Part shown: piece after piece, positions 14,597-21,191 of the stretch
Numbering within the stretch: the stretch's first letter is position 1
Layout: each line of letters opens with the position of its first letter
Assembly (NCBI GenBank): GCA_025450155.1
Contig: JANWIB010000001.1
Span: 1-21,191, forward strand
From: Sphingobacteriaceae bacterium
GTDB lineage: Bacteria; Bacteroidota; Bacteroidia; Sphingobacteriales; Sphingobacteriaceae
DNA length: 21,191 bases
Reading direction: 5' to 3'
The notes under the pieces: generated by a model
The model's input: only the letters and a program-made list of their open reading frames with translations
What the model was told of the DNA's origin: nothing
Database searches by the model: none
Made by a program: the position numbers and the translations under genes

Positions 14597-14820
14597 CTTT
14601 TTATGAAAGTATTTTCAAAAGGCCAACTACAAATTTATACGCCATTTATACGCCATTTTACCATATTTTTTGGCTGTGTAGGCTGCTAAAAAGGCGAAAA
14701 TCATATTATTTCGGGATAATTTATGGTGAAGAGAATATTCATTTCTAGATAGAGAAAGAATTTTTTAAAGAAGAGGAATTGTATGAGGCCTATGTTTACT
14801 TATTCTGGAACTTAACCCAT
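14597..14820. other. Noncoding stretch between the rplM promoter and the secreted-protein gene
   Basis: Together with the rplM leader this makes a gene-free gap of 309 bp. Apart from the 11-bp tandem repeat (14634-14660) nothing convincing was found. A short open stretch (about 14750-14820, plus strand, reading EEELYEAYVYLFWNL) looks protein-like but has no start, is preceded by a stop and overlaps the gene on the other strand, so it is not called. No tRNA or terminator was recognised. Confidence 0.5.
14634..14660. repeat. 11-bp tandem repeat
   Basis: TTTATACGCCA is present twice head to tail (14634-14644 and 14645-14655), followed by a decayed third copy beginning TTTTACCA. It lies upstream of the rplM promoter in noncoding DNA. 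Its function is unknown. Confidence 0.7.
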
Positions 14821-15297
14821 TTAATATCGCGGCATCGTCCTCATTCTTTTCAAGGTCAGTTTTTTGGGTAGAGAAAACGAGCCGGTATAGGTTTTTAATG
14901 TCCATACAGCTAAGTTTTGCTCTTCATTAATTATTTCAAGCCGGGCTTTCCCGACACTATGATTTTTCTCATCATAAATCTCCAGAACCAATGTTTTACC
15001 ATCCGATGAATCCCCTTTAAGTCCGGGTTTTCCACTTAGAAACTCAAAGGTATTTTGAATTTTTCTTCCTTCATGGGTGTAGATGTATTGGCCTAAAATT
15101 GTATTTTTATTGGAAGGTGTTTGATTGTCGATTTTTAAATAGATGCCAAAAAGACTTTCTGAATTTTTAACCTGTTTCTTCGCATACCATTCCCAAGTTC
15201 CAGAGAATACTGATACCTTATCTGTCTTGAGCATATGTTGCTTCTCCTGTGTATTTATAGTTATTGAACATAAGAGCAGGCATACGAGGAAATTCAT
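14821..15297 (-). CDS. Small predicted secreted protein of unknown function
   Basis: Not recognised; 158 aa. The first ~17 residues (NFLVCLLLCSITINTQ) are hydrophobic and look like a short signal peptide, possibly a lipoprotein signal with Cys10, although the preceding LLL is not a good lipobox and no basic residue precedes it. The rest is rich in beta-forming segments (FSGTWEWYAKK, SLFGIYLKID, TILGQYIYTHEG, LVLEIYDEK, LAVWTLKTYTGSF), suggesting a small beta-barrel or lipocalin-like fold, an inference only. The basic C-terminus (KKLTLKRMRTMPRY) is notable. The gene lies 56 bp downstream of the HTH gene on the same strand and may be cotranscribed with or controlled by it. The ATG at 15297 is chosen as the only one giving the hydrophobic leader. 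Confidence 0.65.
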   Translation of the reverse strand: MNFLVCLLLCSITINTQEKQHMLKTDKVSVFSGTWEWYAKKQVKNSESLFGIYLKIDNQTPSNKNTILGQYIYTHEGRKIQNTFEFLSGKPGLKGDSSDGKTLVLEIYDEKNHSVGKARLEIINEEQNLAVWTLKTYTGSFSLPKKLTLKRMRTMPRY

Positions 15298-15317
15298 TTT
15301 ACAGAGACATTAAAATA

Positions 15318-15355
15318 ATTAGCTAATCGGGCGCCAAAAGAATTATTTTATAATT
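15318..15355. repeat. Cluster of palindromes between the HTH and secreted-protein genes
   Basis: Three perfect palindromic elements lie close together: ATTAGCTAAT (15318-15327), GGCGCC (15330-15335) and AATTAT-TTT-ATAATT (15341-15355). The last overlaps the HTH stop codon and, read on the minus strand, is followed by CTTTT, so it could be a weak terminator. The others could be protein-binding sites. Confidence 0.45.
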
Positions 15356-15746
15356 ACTCATCATTCAGGTTATATTTATCTTCAATCAGACGGTTGTATT
15401 TTTCTAACAGGTCGTAATACTTATTGCGCCATTGGTCGCGTTGTTTAACCATTTGTTCAAAAGTTAACGCCTGTTTGTATTGTGCTTCCGGTTCTTCAAA
15501 TGATATATACGTAATCATTTCTGGAAATATTGTTGTGAAATCAAATCCCAATGCTTTTCCATATCGTTCTAATATATCAAATGGAAGATCAGCCTTACTG
15601 CAGTGAATATAAAGCGAGGAACGGGTATAGCCCGCCCTTTTGGCAATTATTGTTTTACTCAGGTCGCTTTGTTGAACGGCCTTCTCTAAAACTTCTCCCC
15701 GATGAATTTTTTTGTTCTCTTTCAATGCATTGAAGGTAGGCAACAC
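15354..15746 (-). CDS. HTH DNA-binding protein with C-terminal coiled coil
   Basis: Probable transcriptional regulator of 130 aa. Residues ~18-68 read as a Cro/XRE-like helix-turn-helix: VLEKAVQQSDLSKTIIAKRAGYTRSSLYIHCSK, followed by ILERYGKALGFDF. Residues ~92-125 (QALTFEQMVKQRDQW..KYYDLLEKYNRLIE) form a charged coiled coil, a layout common in small Bacteroidota XRE proteins. The start is set at GTG 15746; no ATG lies in frame. Two dyads (15762-15778 and 15784-15799) lie just upstream, fitting autoregulation. It is divergent from the 97-aa gene and is followed by the secreted protein on the same strand. Confidence 0.75.
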   Translation of the reverse strand: MLPTFNALKENKKIHRGEVLEKAVQQSDLSKTIIAKRAGYTRSSLYIHCSKADLPFDILERYGKALGFDFTTIFPEMITYISFEEPEAQYKQALTFEQMVKQRDQWRNKYYDLLEKYNRLIEDKYNLNDE

Positions 15747-15761
15747 ATTTAATCAAAATAA

Positions 15762-15799
15762 TGAACAAAATATGTTCAATTATTAAACAATAGTGTTTA
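15762..15799. promoter_or_regulatory. Two dyad sites upstream of the HTH gene (operator candidates)
   Basis: TGAACA-AAATA-TGTTCA (15762-15778) and TAAACA-ATAG-TGTTTA (15784-15799) each have 6-bp arms and share the half-site T(G/A)AACA. The first lies 16 bp upstream of the HTH start, where its promoter should be. This is a typical arrangement for autorepression and for control of the divergent gene at 15901. Confidence 0.5.
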
Positions 15800-15900
15800 T
15801 TTATTGTTATAATTAGACACAATTGTATACGTTGTAAAACAAATATGTAATGTAAGCGACTTGTTTTTCATTAGCGATTTTACTAAAAAAGAAATTAAAT

Positions 15901-16194
15901 ATGATTAAAGACTATGTACCTTCAGAGTATTTTCCGCGATTCCTTAATAAGCAAGAGCGTGATAATCCACTTGTGGCAATAGAAGACTTCTTTATTTTTT
16001 ATTCATTGCCAGAACTTCGGAAAAAAGTACGGGATAATTTATACATAGTCCTTTCCTCAAAAGAAATAGAGGCATTAAAAAATCCGGTAGAAATTATGGT
16101 TTTCTATGAACGCCTAGAAAAACTTTTCGAGGCGAATCATATACTTAAACTGCGCTACGAGGATTGCAAAATCATGAATGGTAGTTTCATATAA
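15901..16194 (+). CDS. Small hypothetical protein (97 aa)
   Basis: Not recognised. It is a soluble, probably mostly helical protein with no signal peptide or membrane segment; the central part (VAIEDFFIFYSLPELRKKVRDNLYIVLSSKEIEALKNP) reads as helices typical of small Bacteroidota hypothetical proteins. The ATG at 15901 is the first in frame and the coding bias resembles the neighbours. It is divergent from the HTH gene, across 154 bp containing paired dyads, so it may be under that regulator. No clear TAnnTTTG box was found before it. The Snf2 helicase starts 108 bp downstream on the same strand. Confidence 0.65.
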   Translation: MIKDYVPSEYFPRFLNKQERDNPLVAIEDFFIFYSLPELRKKVRDNLYIVLSSKEIEALKNPVEIMVFYERLEKLFEANHILKLRYEDCKIMNGSFI

Positions 16195-16302
16195 CCAAGA
16201 CATTTTAGGGTTTAACATTCGGACTCTTCTTTTATCCACATTTTCTACTTAGATTTAGAATTTTTTATTCCGATACCTTGCACTAATTTTTGCATTGTAT
16301 CT

Positions 16303-19203
16303 ATGTTACGCGTTGATAGTAGTAAGCCCTGTAAACTAGTATATTCTATCTGTAAACACGATTTTTTAGGATATTTGATCGAACCTCATGTGGTTCAGTT
16401 AAATCCTGATGGTGGTTTTTCGCTTACTTATCAACGTTTATTTTCTACAACAGCGAAGGAATTTTTACGCCTTTTAGATGAAACAGATTTAAAGCTGATT
16501 AAACTTCTGGAAGAAACCGAGCAGGGAAACATCATTAAACGGTATTACAAAAAGCCCATACGTCCGGTTGAGTTTTTTAGTAAAATCTACGATGAAAAAC
16601 TCCATGAGGTTATCCGGCCTAAAATTGAAAAAAGAATTGGCGAGGCCTTAGTGCTCTTGAAGGAAAAGGAGCTTTTCCTGATGGGAAAGGAAGGCTGGCC
16701 AGTGGAACGCCGTATTCAGTTGGCAGAAGATCCCGCGTCTATCCTGTTTCATTTCAGGCGCAACGAGCAGGAAACCCGCTATTTCCCTACTATTAAATAT
16801 CAGGGATTACGTATCGAATTTATGTTTAAAGATGCTCAGGTAATTTCTAATCAGCCCGCGGCTTTGCTTTTAGAAGATGTTTTGTATCAGTTTGAGCAAA
16901 ACATGGAGGGAAAAAAATTACAACCTTTTTTGAATAAGCGATACATCTCAATCCCTAAAGCTTCTGAAAAAACCTATTTCGAAAAATTTGTAAGCCCGTT
17001 AATTGAAAAACACCATGTGTATGCCGAAGGGATAGAAATTCGCACTGAAAAATACGAAGCAATTCCGGTATTGAAAGTGATTTATATCCCGCAGGGAACT
17101 TCCCAATTGCAGCTTTATTTTAAATACGGAACCTATGTTTTTCCGGCGGGGAGCGATAAGCAGGTAACTGTTCGGGTGGAAAAACAGGGCGATGATTATA
17201 TTTTTCATCGGGTTAAACGGTCGCTTATCTGGGAGAAGAACAAGCTGGATGAGTTATTACAAATGGGATTAAAAACTGCCAGATCCCTGTTTATTCATCT
17301 TGAAGTAGAGGAATTTGGAAATCAAAACGAGGAAGACCAGTCATTTAATATTTTGGAGTGGTTAAATGATCATCACGATGAATTGACTGAAAGGGGGTTT
17401 CAATTTGAACAACCCGAGGGGCAAAGACGCTTTGTTTTTGGCAGCAGCAAAATTAATCTGGAATTCCGGGAGTCGAATGATTGGTTTGACGTGTATGCCG
17501 TAGTACATTTTGGTCCTTATGAGGTTCCTTTCCTCGATTTGAAACATCATATCCTCAACCGGATACGTGAGTTTACTTTACCATCGGGCGAGATTGCCAT
17601 TATCCCCGATAAATGGTTTACGCAATTCGGTAACTTATTACATTTTGCCGATGGGCAAAATGGGTTAAAGCTGAAGAAACATCACATCGGCTTGATTAAT
17701 GATTTTGCCAATAGTGAGTTGGCGAGTGTTACTATTGATCGGAAATTACAGCAATTGATCGATTTTGAGGAGATTGAAGAAGCCCCAATGCCCGAACGGT
17801 TTAAAGGAGAATTGCGTCCATATCAAAAAGCTGGATATAACTGGTTCCATTTTTTGCGAAAATATAATTTTGGCGGTTGCCTGGCCGATGACATGGGCCT
17901 GGGTAAAACGGTACAGACTTTAGCGCTTCTACAAAAAATTAAGGAAGAGGCCGATGAAGAAGAGGTTCAATCAACTTCGTTAATCATTATGCCGACTTCA
18001 TTAATTTATAACTGGCTTAATGAGGCAGAGAAATTCGCTCCTGAATTAAAAATACTGGTTTATACCGGCACATTAAGAAATAAAGATGCAGCGCAGTTTA
18101 TGGACTATGATGTTGTTTTTACAACTTATGGTATTACCCGGGTGGATATTGAGCTAATTAAGCATCTTTATTTCCAGTACATTATTTTAGATGAAAGCCA
18201 GAATATTAAAAATCCGGCTTCAAAATCATACCGGGCAATAAAACAACTAAAATCTCAACATAAACTTATTCTGAGTGGAACTCCGGTTGAAAATACAGTG
18301 AATGATCTTTGGACACAACTATCGTTTATCAACCCCGGCCTATTAGGAAATCAGCATTATTTTCAAAGTGACTTTGTAAATCCTATTGAAAAGAAGAGGG
18401 ATGAAGAACAAGCCCGAAAACTACAGGTACTGATTAAACCTTTTGTTCTTCGTCGCACTAAAGATCAGGTAGCTAAAGAGTTGCCAGAAAAAACCGAGCA
18501 ATTGTTTTTTTGTCAAATGGACGAAGAGCAAAGTCAATATTATGAAAAGATAAAATCGCAATATCGTAATGAATTGCTAGTGGGTATGGAGAGCGGAACT
18601 TATCAGAATACTGCCGTGCAGTTGTTGCAGGGTTTAACCAAGCTGCGACAAATTGCTAATCATCCACAACTAATTGACAGTAGCTATGAAGGTAGTTCGG
18701 GGAAGTTTGAAAGCGTGATTCATACCCTGGAAAATGTATTATCTCGCGGGCATAAGATATTGGTATTCTCGCAGTTTGTGAAACAATTGGATATTTACAG
18801 GGCTTATTTTGATCAGGAAAAAGTGCCTTATGCTTATCTGGATGGAGCAACCCGAAACCGCGGCGAGGTGGTTAATGAGTTTCGTGAAAATAAAGAAATT
18901 CAATTATTTTTAATTTCGATAAAAGCCGGTGGTGTTGGTTTAAATCTCACAGAAGCAGATTATGTATTTATTCTTGATCCCTGGTGGAACCCGGCGGTGG
19001 AGCAGCAGGCTATAGACCGGACACATCGTATTGGGCAGGATAAAAAAGTTTTCATCTATAAGTTCATCACCAAGGATAGTGTGGAAGAAAAGATATTGGC
19101 CCTGCAAAATCGAAAAAAATCAGTGGCGGCAAGTTTGATTACAACAGAAGAGAGTTTCGTGAAATCCCTAACAGCGGAGGATATCAGGGAAATTCTGCAA
19201 TAA
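16303..19203 (+). CDS. Snf2/Rad54-family helicase
   Basis: Bacterial Snf2-family double-stranded DNA translocase of 966 aa. Residues ~1-500 are a long N-terminal region without recognisable catalytic motifs or a CxC...CxH SWIM zinc finger. The first RecA-like lobe begins near LRPYQKAGYNWFHFL, with Walker A ADDMGLGKT (528-536), DESQ box (630-633) and SGTPVEN. The second lobe has LVFSQFV, LDGATRNR, SIKAGGVGLNLT and motif VI QAIDRTHRIGQ (902-912). All ATPase motifs are intact. Family roles in bacteria include chromatin/nucleoid remodelling, transcription recycling (RapA) and defence-linked functions; nothing nearby (no methylase, nuclease or DISARM-like partner) points to a defence cluster. The ATG at 16303 has no Shine-Dalgarno sequence. 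It converges on the SRPBCC gene with 24 bp between stops. Confidence 0.92.
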   Translation: MLRVDSSKPCKLVYSICKHDFLGYLIEPHVVQLNPDGGFSLTYQRLFSTTAKEFLRLLDETDLKLIKLLEETEQGNIIKRYYKKPIRPVEFFSKIYDEKLHEVIRPKIEKRIGEALVLLKEKELFLMGKEGWPVERRIQLAEDPASILFHFRRNEQETRYFPTIKYQGLRIEFMFKDAQVISNQPAALLLEDVLYQFEQNMEGKKLQPFLNKRYISIPKASEKTYFEKFVSPLIEKHHVYAEGIEIRTEKYEAIPVLKVIYIPQGTSQLQLYFKYGTYVFPAGSDKQVTVRVEKQGDDYIFHRVKRSLIWEKNKLDELLQMGLKTARSLFIHLEVEEFGNQNEEDQSFNILEWLNDHHDELTERGFQFEQPEGQRRFVFGSSKINLEFRESNDWFDVYAVVHFGPYEVPFLDLKHHILNRIREFTLPSGEIAIIPDKWFTQFGNLLHFADGQNGLKLKKHHIGLINDFANSELASVTIDRKLQQLIDFEEIEEAPMPERFKGELRPYQKAGYNWFHFLRKYNFGGCLADDMGLGKTVQTLALLQKIKEEADEEEVQSTSLIIMPTSLIYNWLNEAEKFAPELKILVYTGTLRNKDAAQFMDYDVVFTTYGITRVDIELIKHLYFQYIILDESQNIKNPASKSYRAIKQLKSQHKLILSGTPVENTVNDLWTQLSFINPGLLGNQHYFQSDFVNPIEKKRDEEQARKLQVLIKPFVLRRTKDQVAKELPEKTEQLFFCQMDEEQSQYYEKIKSQYRNELLVGMESGTYQNTAVQLLQGLTKLRQIANHPQLIDSSYEGSSGKFESVIHTLENVLSRGHKILVFSQFVKQLDIYRAYFDQEKVPYAYLDGATRNRGEVVNEFRENKEIQLFLISIKAGGVGLNLTEADYVFILDPWWNPAVEQQAIDRTHRIGQDKKVFIYKFITKDSVEEKILALQNRKKSVAASLITTEESFVKSLTAEDIREILQ

Positions 19204-19227
19204 GGCTATTCTAATAACTTCTAAACC

Positions 19228-20190
19228 TTATTCGCTTTCTGCCCGCTGCTTTTCAACCTGTAAAATATTGTATTGAATGTCTTTCATAATCCATTTTGCC
19301 CACCAACTTGCATAAAAGTTAAATTTGGTTGTCAATTTGAAATGGCTATACAAATGAAGTCTGCTAGTGGTTTTATTAAGTTTCTCTAATTCATAAGTAC
19401 CATTTAATACATCAAAATATTGCCCGCCAATTACTACATGTTCGTCCATTGTGGTTGATGGGATTTCGTGAGGATATGCTTTAATTGAAAATATCATTTT
19501 CTTTTTGTCAACATATTCAGAAACTGTTTCGTGAAATACTAATCCGTTAGTAAAAATGGCTTTTCTATAAGCCCCTTTCCCTTCATAATTAAGCTCGGCC
19601 TTTACAGGTCTGGGAAACCCAAGTGTTCTTGTTAACCAACCCTTATCCTGTTCCTCTTTAATTTCTTTAACTCTCGTTACATTCTTCCAGATTTTTTCGG
19701 GACTTGCGTGAATGTCAATGTAAGTATATGCTTCATAACTACCCGGAATTGAGTCAATCATGTGCTCAATAGGCGACATAAATAATGGCAATAATGGCAA
19801 TAAGGAAATATAGGTTTTATTATATCTGTTCTTTAGTTTCAGATAACCACCAATAAGGCCTCCGATTGAAGCTGCAATTAAAAATAAAGGTAGCACCATA
19901 AGCCAACAGGCCCATCCTTCAATTTTTAATCCAAGGGTTATAATAAAAAAGATAAATATGGGTATCCAGGGCATAAGAATTCGATAGGCCGATTTTCTTG
20001 CCTTATCTACAGGTAAGAAATATACTGTCAATGCTCCTACAATGGTTGGTAAACAAAAAATAAAAGAGGCTGACATGACAGAACAGAGTTCCTTCCAGGT
20101 TGTCACACCAAAAAAAATTCTGAGACTTATTGCGTATAAAGTCGGTATAGCAATTACTTTTAATAGTGTTGTTAATTTTTGTCTGTCCAT
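19228..20190 (-). CDS. Membrane-anchored SRPBCC (START-like) domain protein
   Basis: A two-part protein of 320 aa. Residues 1-145 hold about five hydrophobic helices (near 10-27, 38-59, 71-89, 93-117 and 127-139). Residues ~153-315 look like an SRPBCC/polyketide-cyclase fold (YTYIDIHASPEKIWKNVTRV at the start, then VKAELNYEGKGAYRKA, LVFHETVSEYVDKKKMIFSI, LNGTYELEKL and TSRLHLYSHF strands, ending in a long helix). Such folds bind hydrophobic ligands in a deep pocket; the ligand is unknown. Fusion of a multi-helix membrane part to an SRPBCC domain suggests ligand handling at the membrane, an inference. The ATG at 20190 is the first in frame; a TATATTTA box (20217-20210), one base off consensus, lies 19 bases upstream. 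Confidence 0.75.
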   Translation of the reverse strand: MDRQKLTTLLKVIAIPTLYAISLRIFFGVTTWKELCSVMSASFIFCLPTIVGALTVYFLPVDKARKSAYRILMPWIPIFIFFIITLGLKIEGWACWLMVLPLFLIAASIGGLIGGYLKLKNRYNKTYISLLPLLPLFMSPIEHMIDSIPGSYEAYTYIDIHASPEKIWKNVTRVKEIKEEQDKGWLTRTLGFPRPVKAELNYEGKGAYRKAIFTNGLVFHETVSEYVDKKKMIFSIKAYPHEIPSTTMDEHVVIGGQYFDVLNGTYELEKLNKTTSRLHLYSHFKLTTKFNFYASWWAKWIMKDIQYNILQVEKQRAESE

Positions 20191-20293
20191 ATAAGATTAC
20201 CGATGGGCATAAATATACGAAACCCGGTAAATTCTAATGTTTTAAAATTAACTGATTGTTAGATAGCGGATTTTACGCTCCCCCCATTGGGGA

Positions 20294-21191
20294 TCAATCA
20301 AAAGAGTAACTCTTTAATTCTTGTTCAGATTTTTCTCGAATGAGCTGTTTTTGCTTATCAATTTCGGTTTCCACTTTTGTTTCCTGAACACCATCCGCTA
20401 CCGCAATATCAAAATCTTTGTTCTTTATAGTGCCGTAAATGGCAGATTCTTCCATGTTCTGCAGTGCAAAATCATACGGGCCGGGGCTGCTCATTAGCTT
20501 AACAAATACCGGGAGGCATTCAAAAAGTATAAACAGAAATGCAATAAAAGAAATGGCTAAGTAAGTTCCCATATCTTTACTGCCATCGGCATTAAAATGC
20601 AGCTGCCCTAAAGCCCAGTTTCGGTCGGCAAACCCGGCTACATTTACTAAGCTGTCTAATTGTTTGCCGCTAAACATGCGCTGTTCTGCCAATCCATCCA
20701 TTTCCTTTCGCCGGTTAATGAAATCTTCCATCTTCTTCATTTCGGCTCTTACGGCTTCCAGGCGTTCTATCTTTTGATTAATTACCGCTTCCTTTTTTTT
20801 AGCGTAAGTTCCATACCCTAAAATACCCGATGTTTGGTTGGTTTTATCGCCAAAAACTTCCTGGTTTAATACATAGCGAGATTGGTTTATATCTTTTGTG
20901 AGGGCATCCTGCTCCGTTTTCAACTCCTGCATTTTGCCCAGTTCCATGGTATATTTATTAACAAAGGTTTTATTCAGGGTATCAATTTTAGAACGCTGCC
21001 CGTTCAGGTAACTGGTTTTTAATTTCTGACGTATTTCTTTATCAAAAACTTTTAATTCGAGCGGGCGGGAAATTACGATCCCAATCATGATGGCTAGGAG
21101 TATTCGTGGTGTTGCCTGTAAAATTTGTTTGTTGGTGCTGCCACTTTTGGTTATGCTCGAAACAATGTAGCGGTCCATGTTAAAGATTGCC
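20294..21191 (-). CDS. DUF4407 membrane protein (5' end missing)
   Basis: Family of predicted inner-membrane proteins with N-terminal transmembrane helices, a long coiled-coil middle and a further helix. The frame stays open through the ATG at 21178 to the window edge, reading AIF-N-MDRYIVSS, which matches the DUF4407 segment (L/I)FN(L/I)DR(Y/F)xVS(S/T) at the end of the second helix; the gene therefore starts outside the window and the ATG at 21178 is internal. Visible: a transmembrane helix near the start (ILLAIMIGIVISRPLELKVF), a coiled coil with KIERLEAVRAEMKKMEDF, and a C-terminal helix YLAISFIAFLFILFECLPVF, followed by a charged cytosolic-type tail. Function unknown. It is on the same strand as the SRPBCC gene, 103 bp away, with no clear terminator between. 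Confidence 0.8.
   Translation of the reverse strand, partial: AIFNMDRYIVSSITKSGSTNKQILQATPRILLAIMIGIVISRPLELKVFDKEIRQKLKTSYLNGQRSKIDTLNKTFVNKYTMELGKMQELKTEQDALTKDINQSRYVLNQEVFGDKTNQTSGILGYGTYAKKKEAVINQKIERLEAVRAEMKKMEDFINRRKEMDGLAEQRMFSGKQLDSLVNVAGFADRNWALGQLHFNADGSKDMGTYLAISFIAFLFILFECLPVFVKLMSSPGPYDFALQNMEESAIYGTIKNKDFDIAVADGVQETKVETEIDKQKQLIREKSEQELKSYSFD

Noticed and set aside
14750..14820. Protein-like stretch EEELYEAYVYLFWNL as a gene remnant
   Set aside because: It is about 25 codons with a stop before it, has no start codon and no recognisable family.
15901..19203. 97-aa gene plus Snf2 helicase as a defence system
   Set aside because: No methyltransferase, nuclease, phospholipase-D or other usual partner is present; Snf2 proteins of this size also occur alone in Bacteroidota as housekeeping genes.
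20281..20292. CCCCC-ATT-GGGG after the DUF4407 stop as a terminator
   Set aside because: The stem is only four pairs with a three-base loop and there is no T-run on the minus strand.
21176..21178. ATG at 21178 as the start of the DUF4407 protein
   Set aside because: The frame continues to the window edge and the residues before it fit the family pattern at the end of the second membrane helix, so this Met is internal.

Overview
The window is an ordinary-looking chromosomal stretch from a member of the Bacteroidota, most likely a Sphingobacteriales-type organism (Pedobacter/Solitalea-like; inferred, not proven). The grounds are moderate-to-low GC, almost no Shine-Dalgarno sequences before genes, several promoters of the Bacteroidota type (-7 box TAnnTTTG), the lysine-rich-tailed cold-shock protein typical of the phylum, an S2 protein with a long charged tail, and a DUF4407 membrane protein. 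Both ends cut through genes: recG on the left (its 5' end is missing) and the DUF4407 gene on the right (its 5' end is also missing).

Left part (1-5.6 kb, plus strand): recG, then a secreted M28-family metallopeptidase with what looks like a nearly leaderless promoter, an MFS exporter probably cotranscribed with it and ended by a hairpin terminator, and a cold-shock-domain protein. A minus-strand ABC exporter (5.6-7.4 kb) converges on the cold-shock gene.

Middle (7.4-14.5 kb, minus strand): a translation gene block read right to left: rplM-rpsI-rpsB-tsf, a terminator, nagA, pyrH, and then frr. The pyrH-frr neighbourhood, adjacent in many bacteria, is split by two plus-strand genes: a GNAT acetyltransferase and a lone P-loop ATPase with a winged-helix-like C-terminus. 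The ATPase gene has an unusual tandem array of 15-bp palindromic units between its promoter and start codon. This insert is the most accessory-looking part of the window. The block also carries a strong Shine-Dalgarno sequence only before rpsB, a 48-nt hairpin between rpsB and tsf, and a tsf terminator that ends 6 nt before the nagA start codon.

Right part (14.5-21.2 kb): a noncoding stretch with an 11-bp tandem repeat, a small secreted protein of unknown function and an HTH/coiled-coil regulator (minus strand), a divergent 97-residue unknown protein across a dyad-rich intergenic region, a large Snf2-family helicase (plus strand), then on the minus strand a membrane-anchored SRPBCC protein and the partial DUF4407 gene. 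No tRNA, rRNA, CRISPR array, insertion sequence or prophage gene was seen. No clear new multi-gene system stands out; the best leads are the repeat-controlled ATPase inserted between pyrH and frr, and the translation-linked regulatory signals around rpsB, tsf and nagA.
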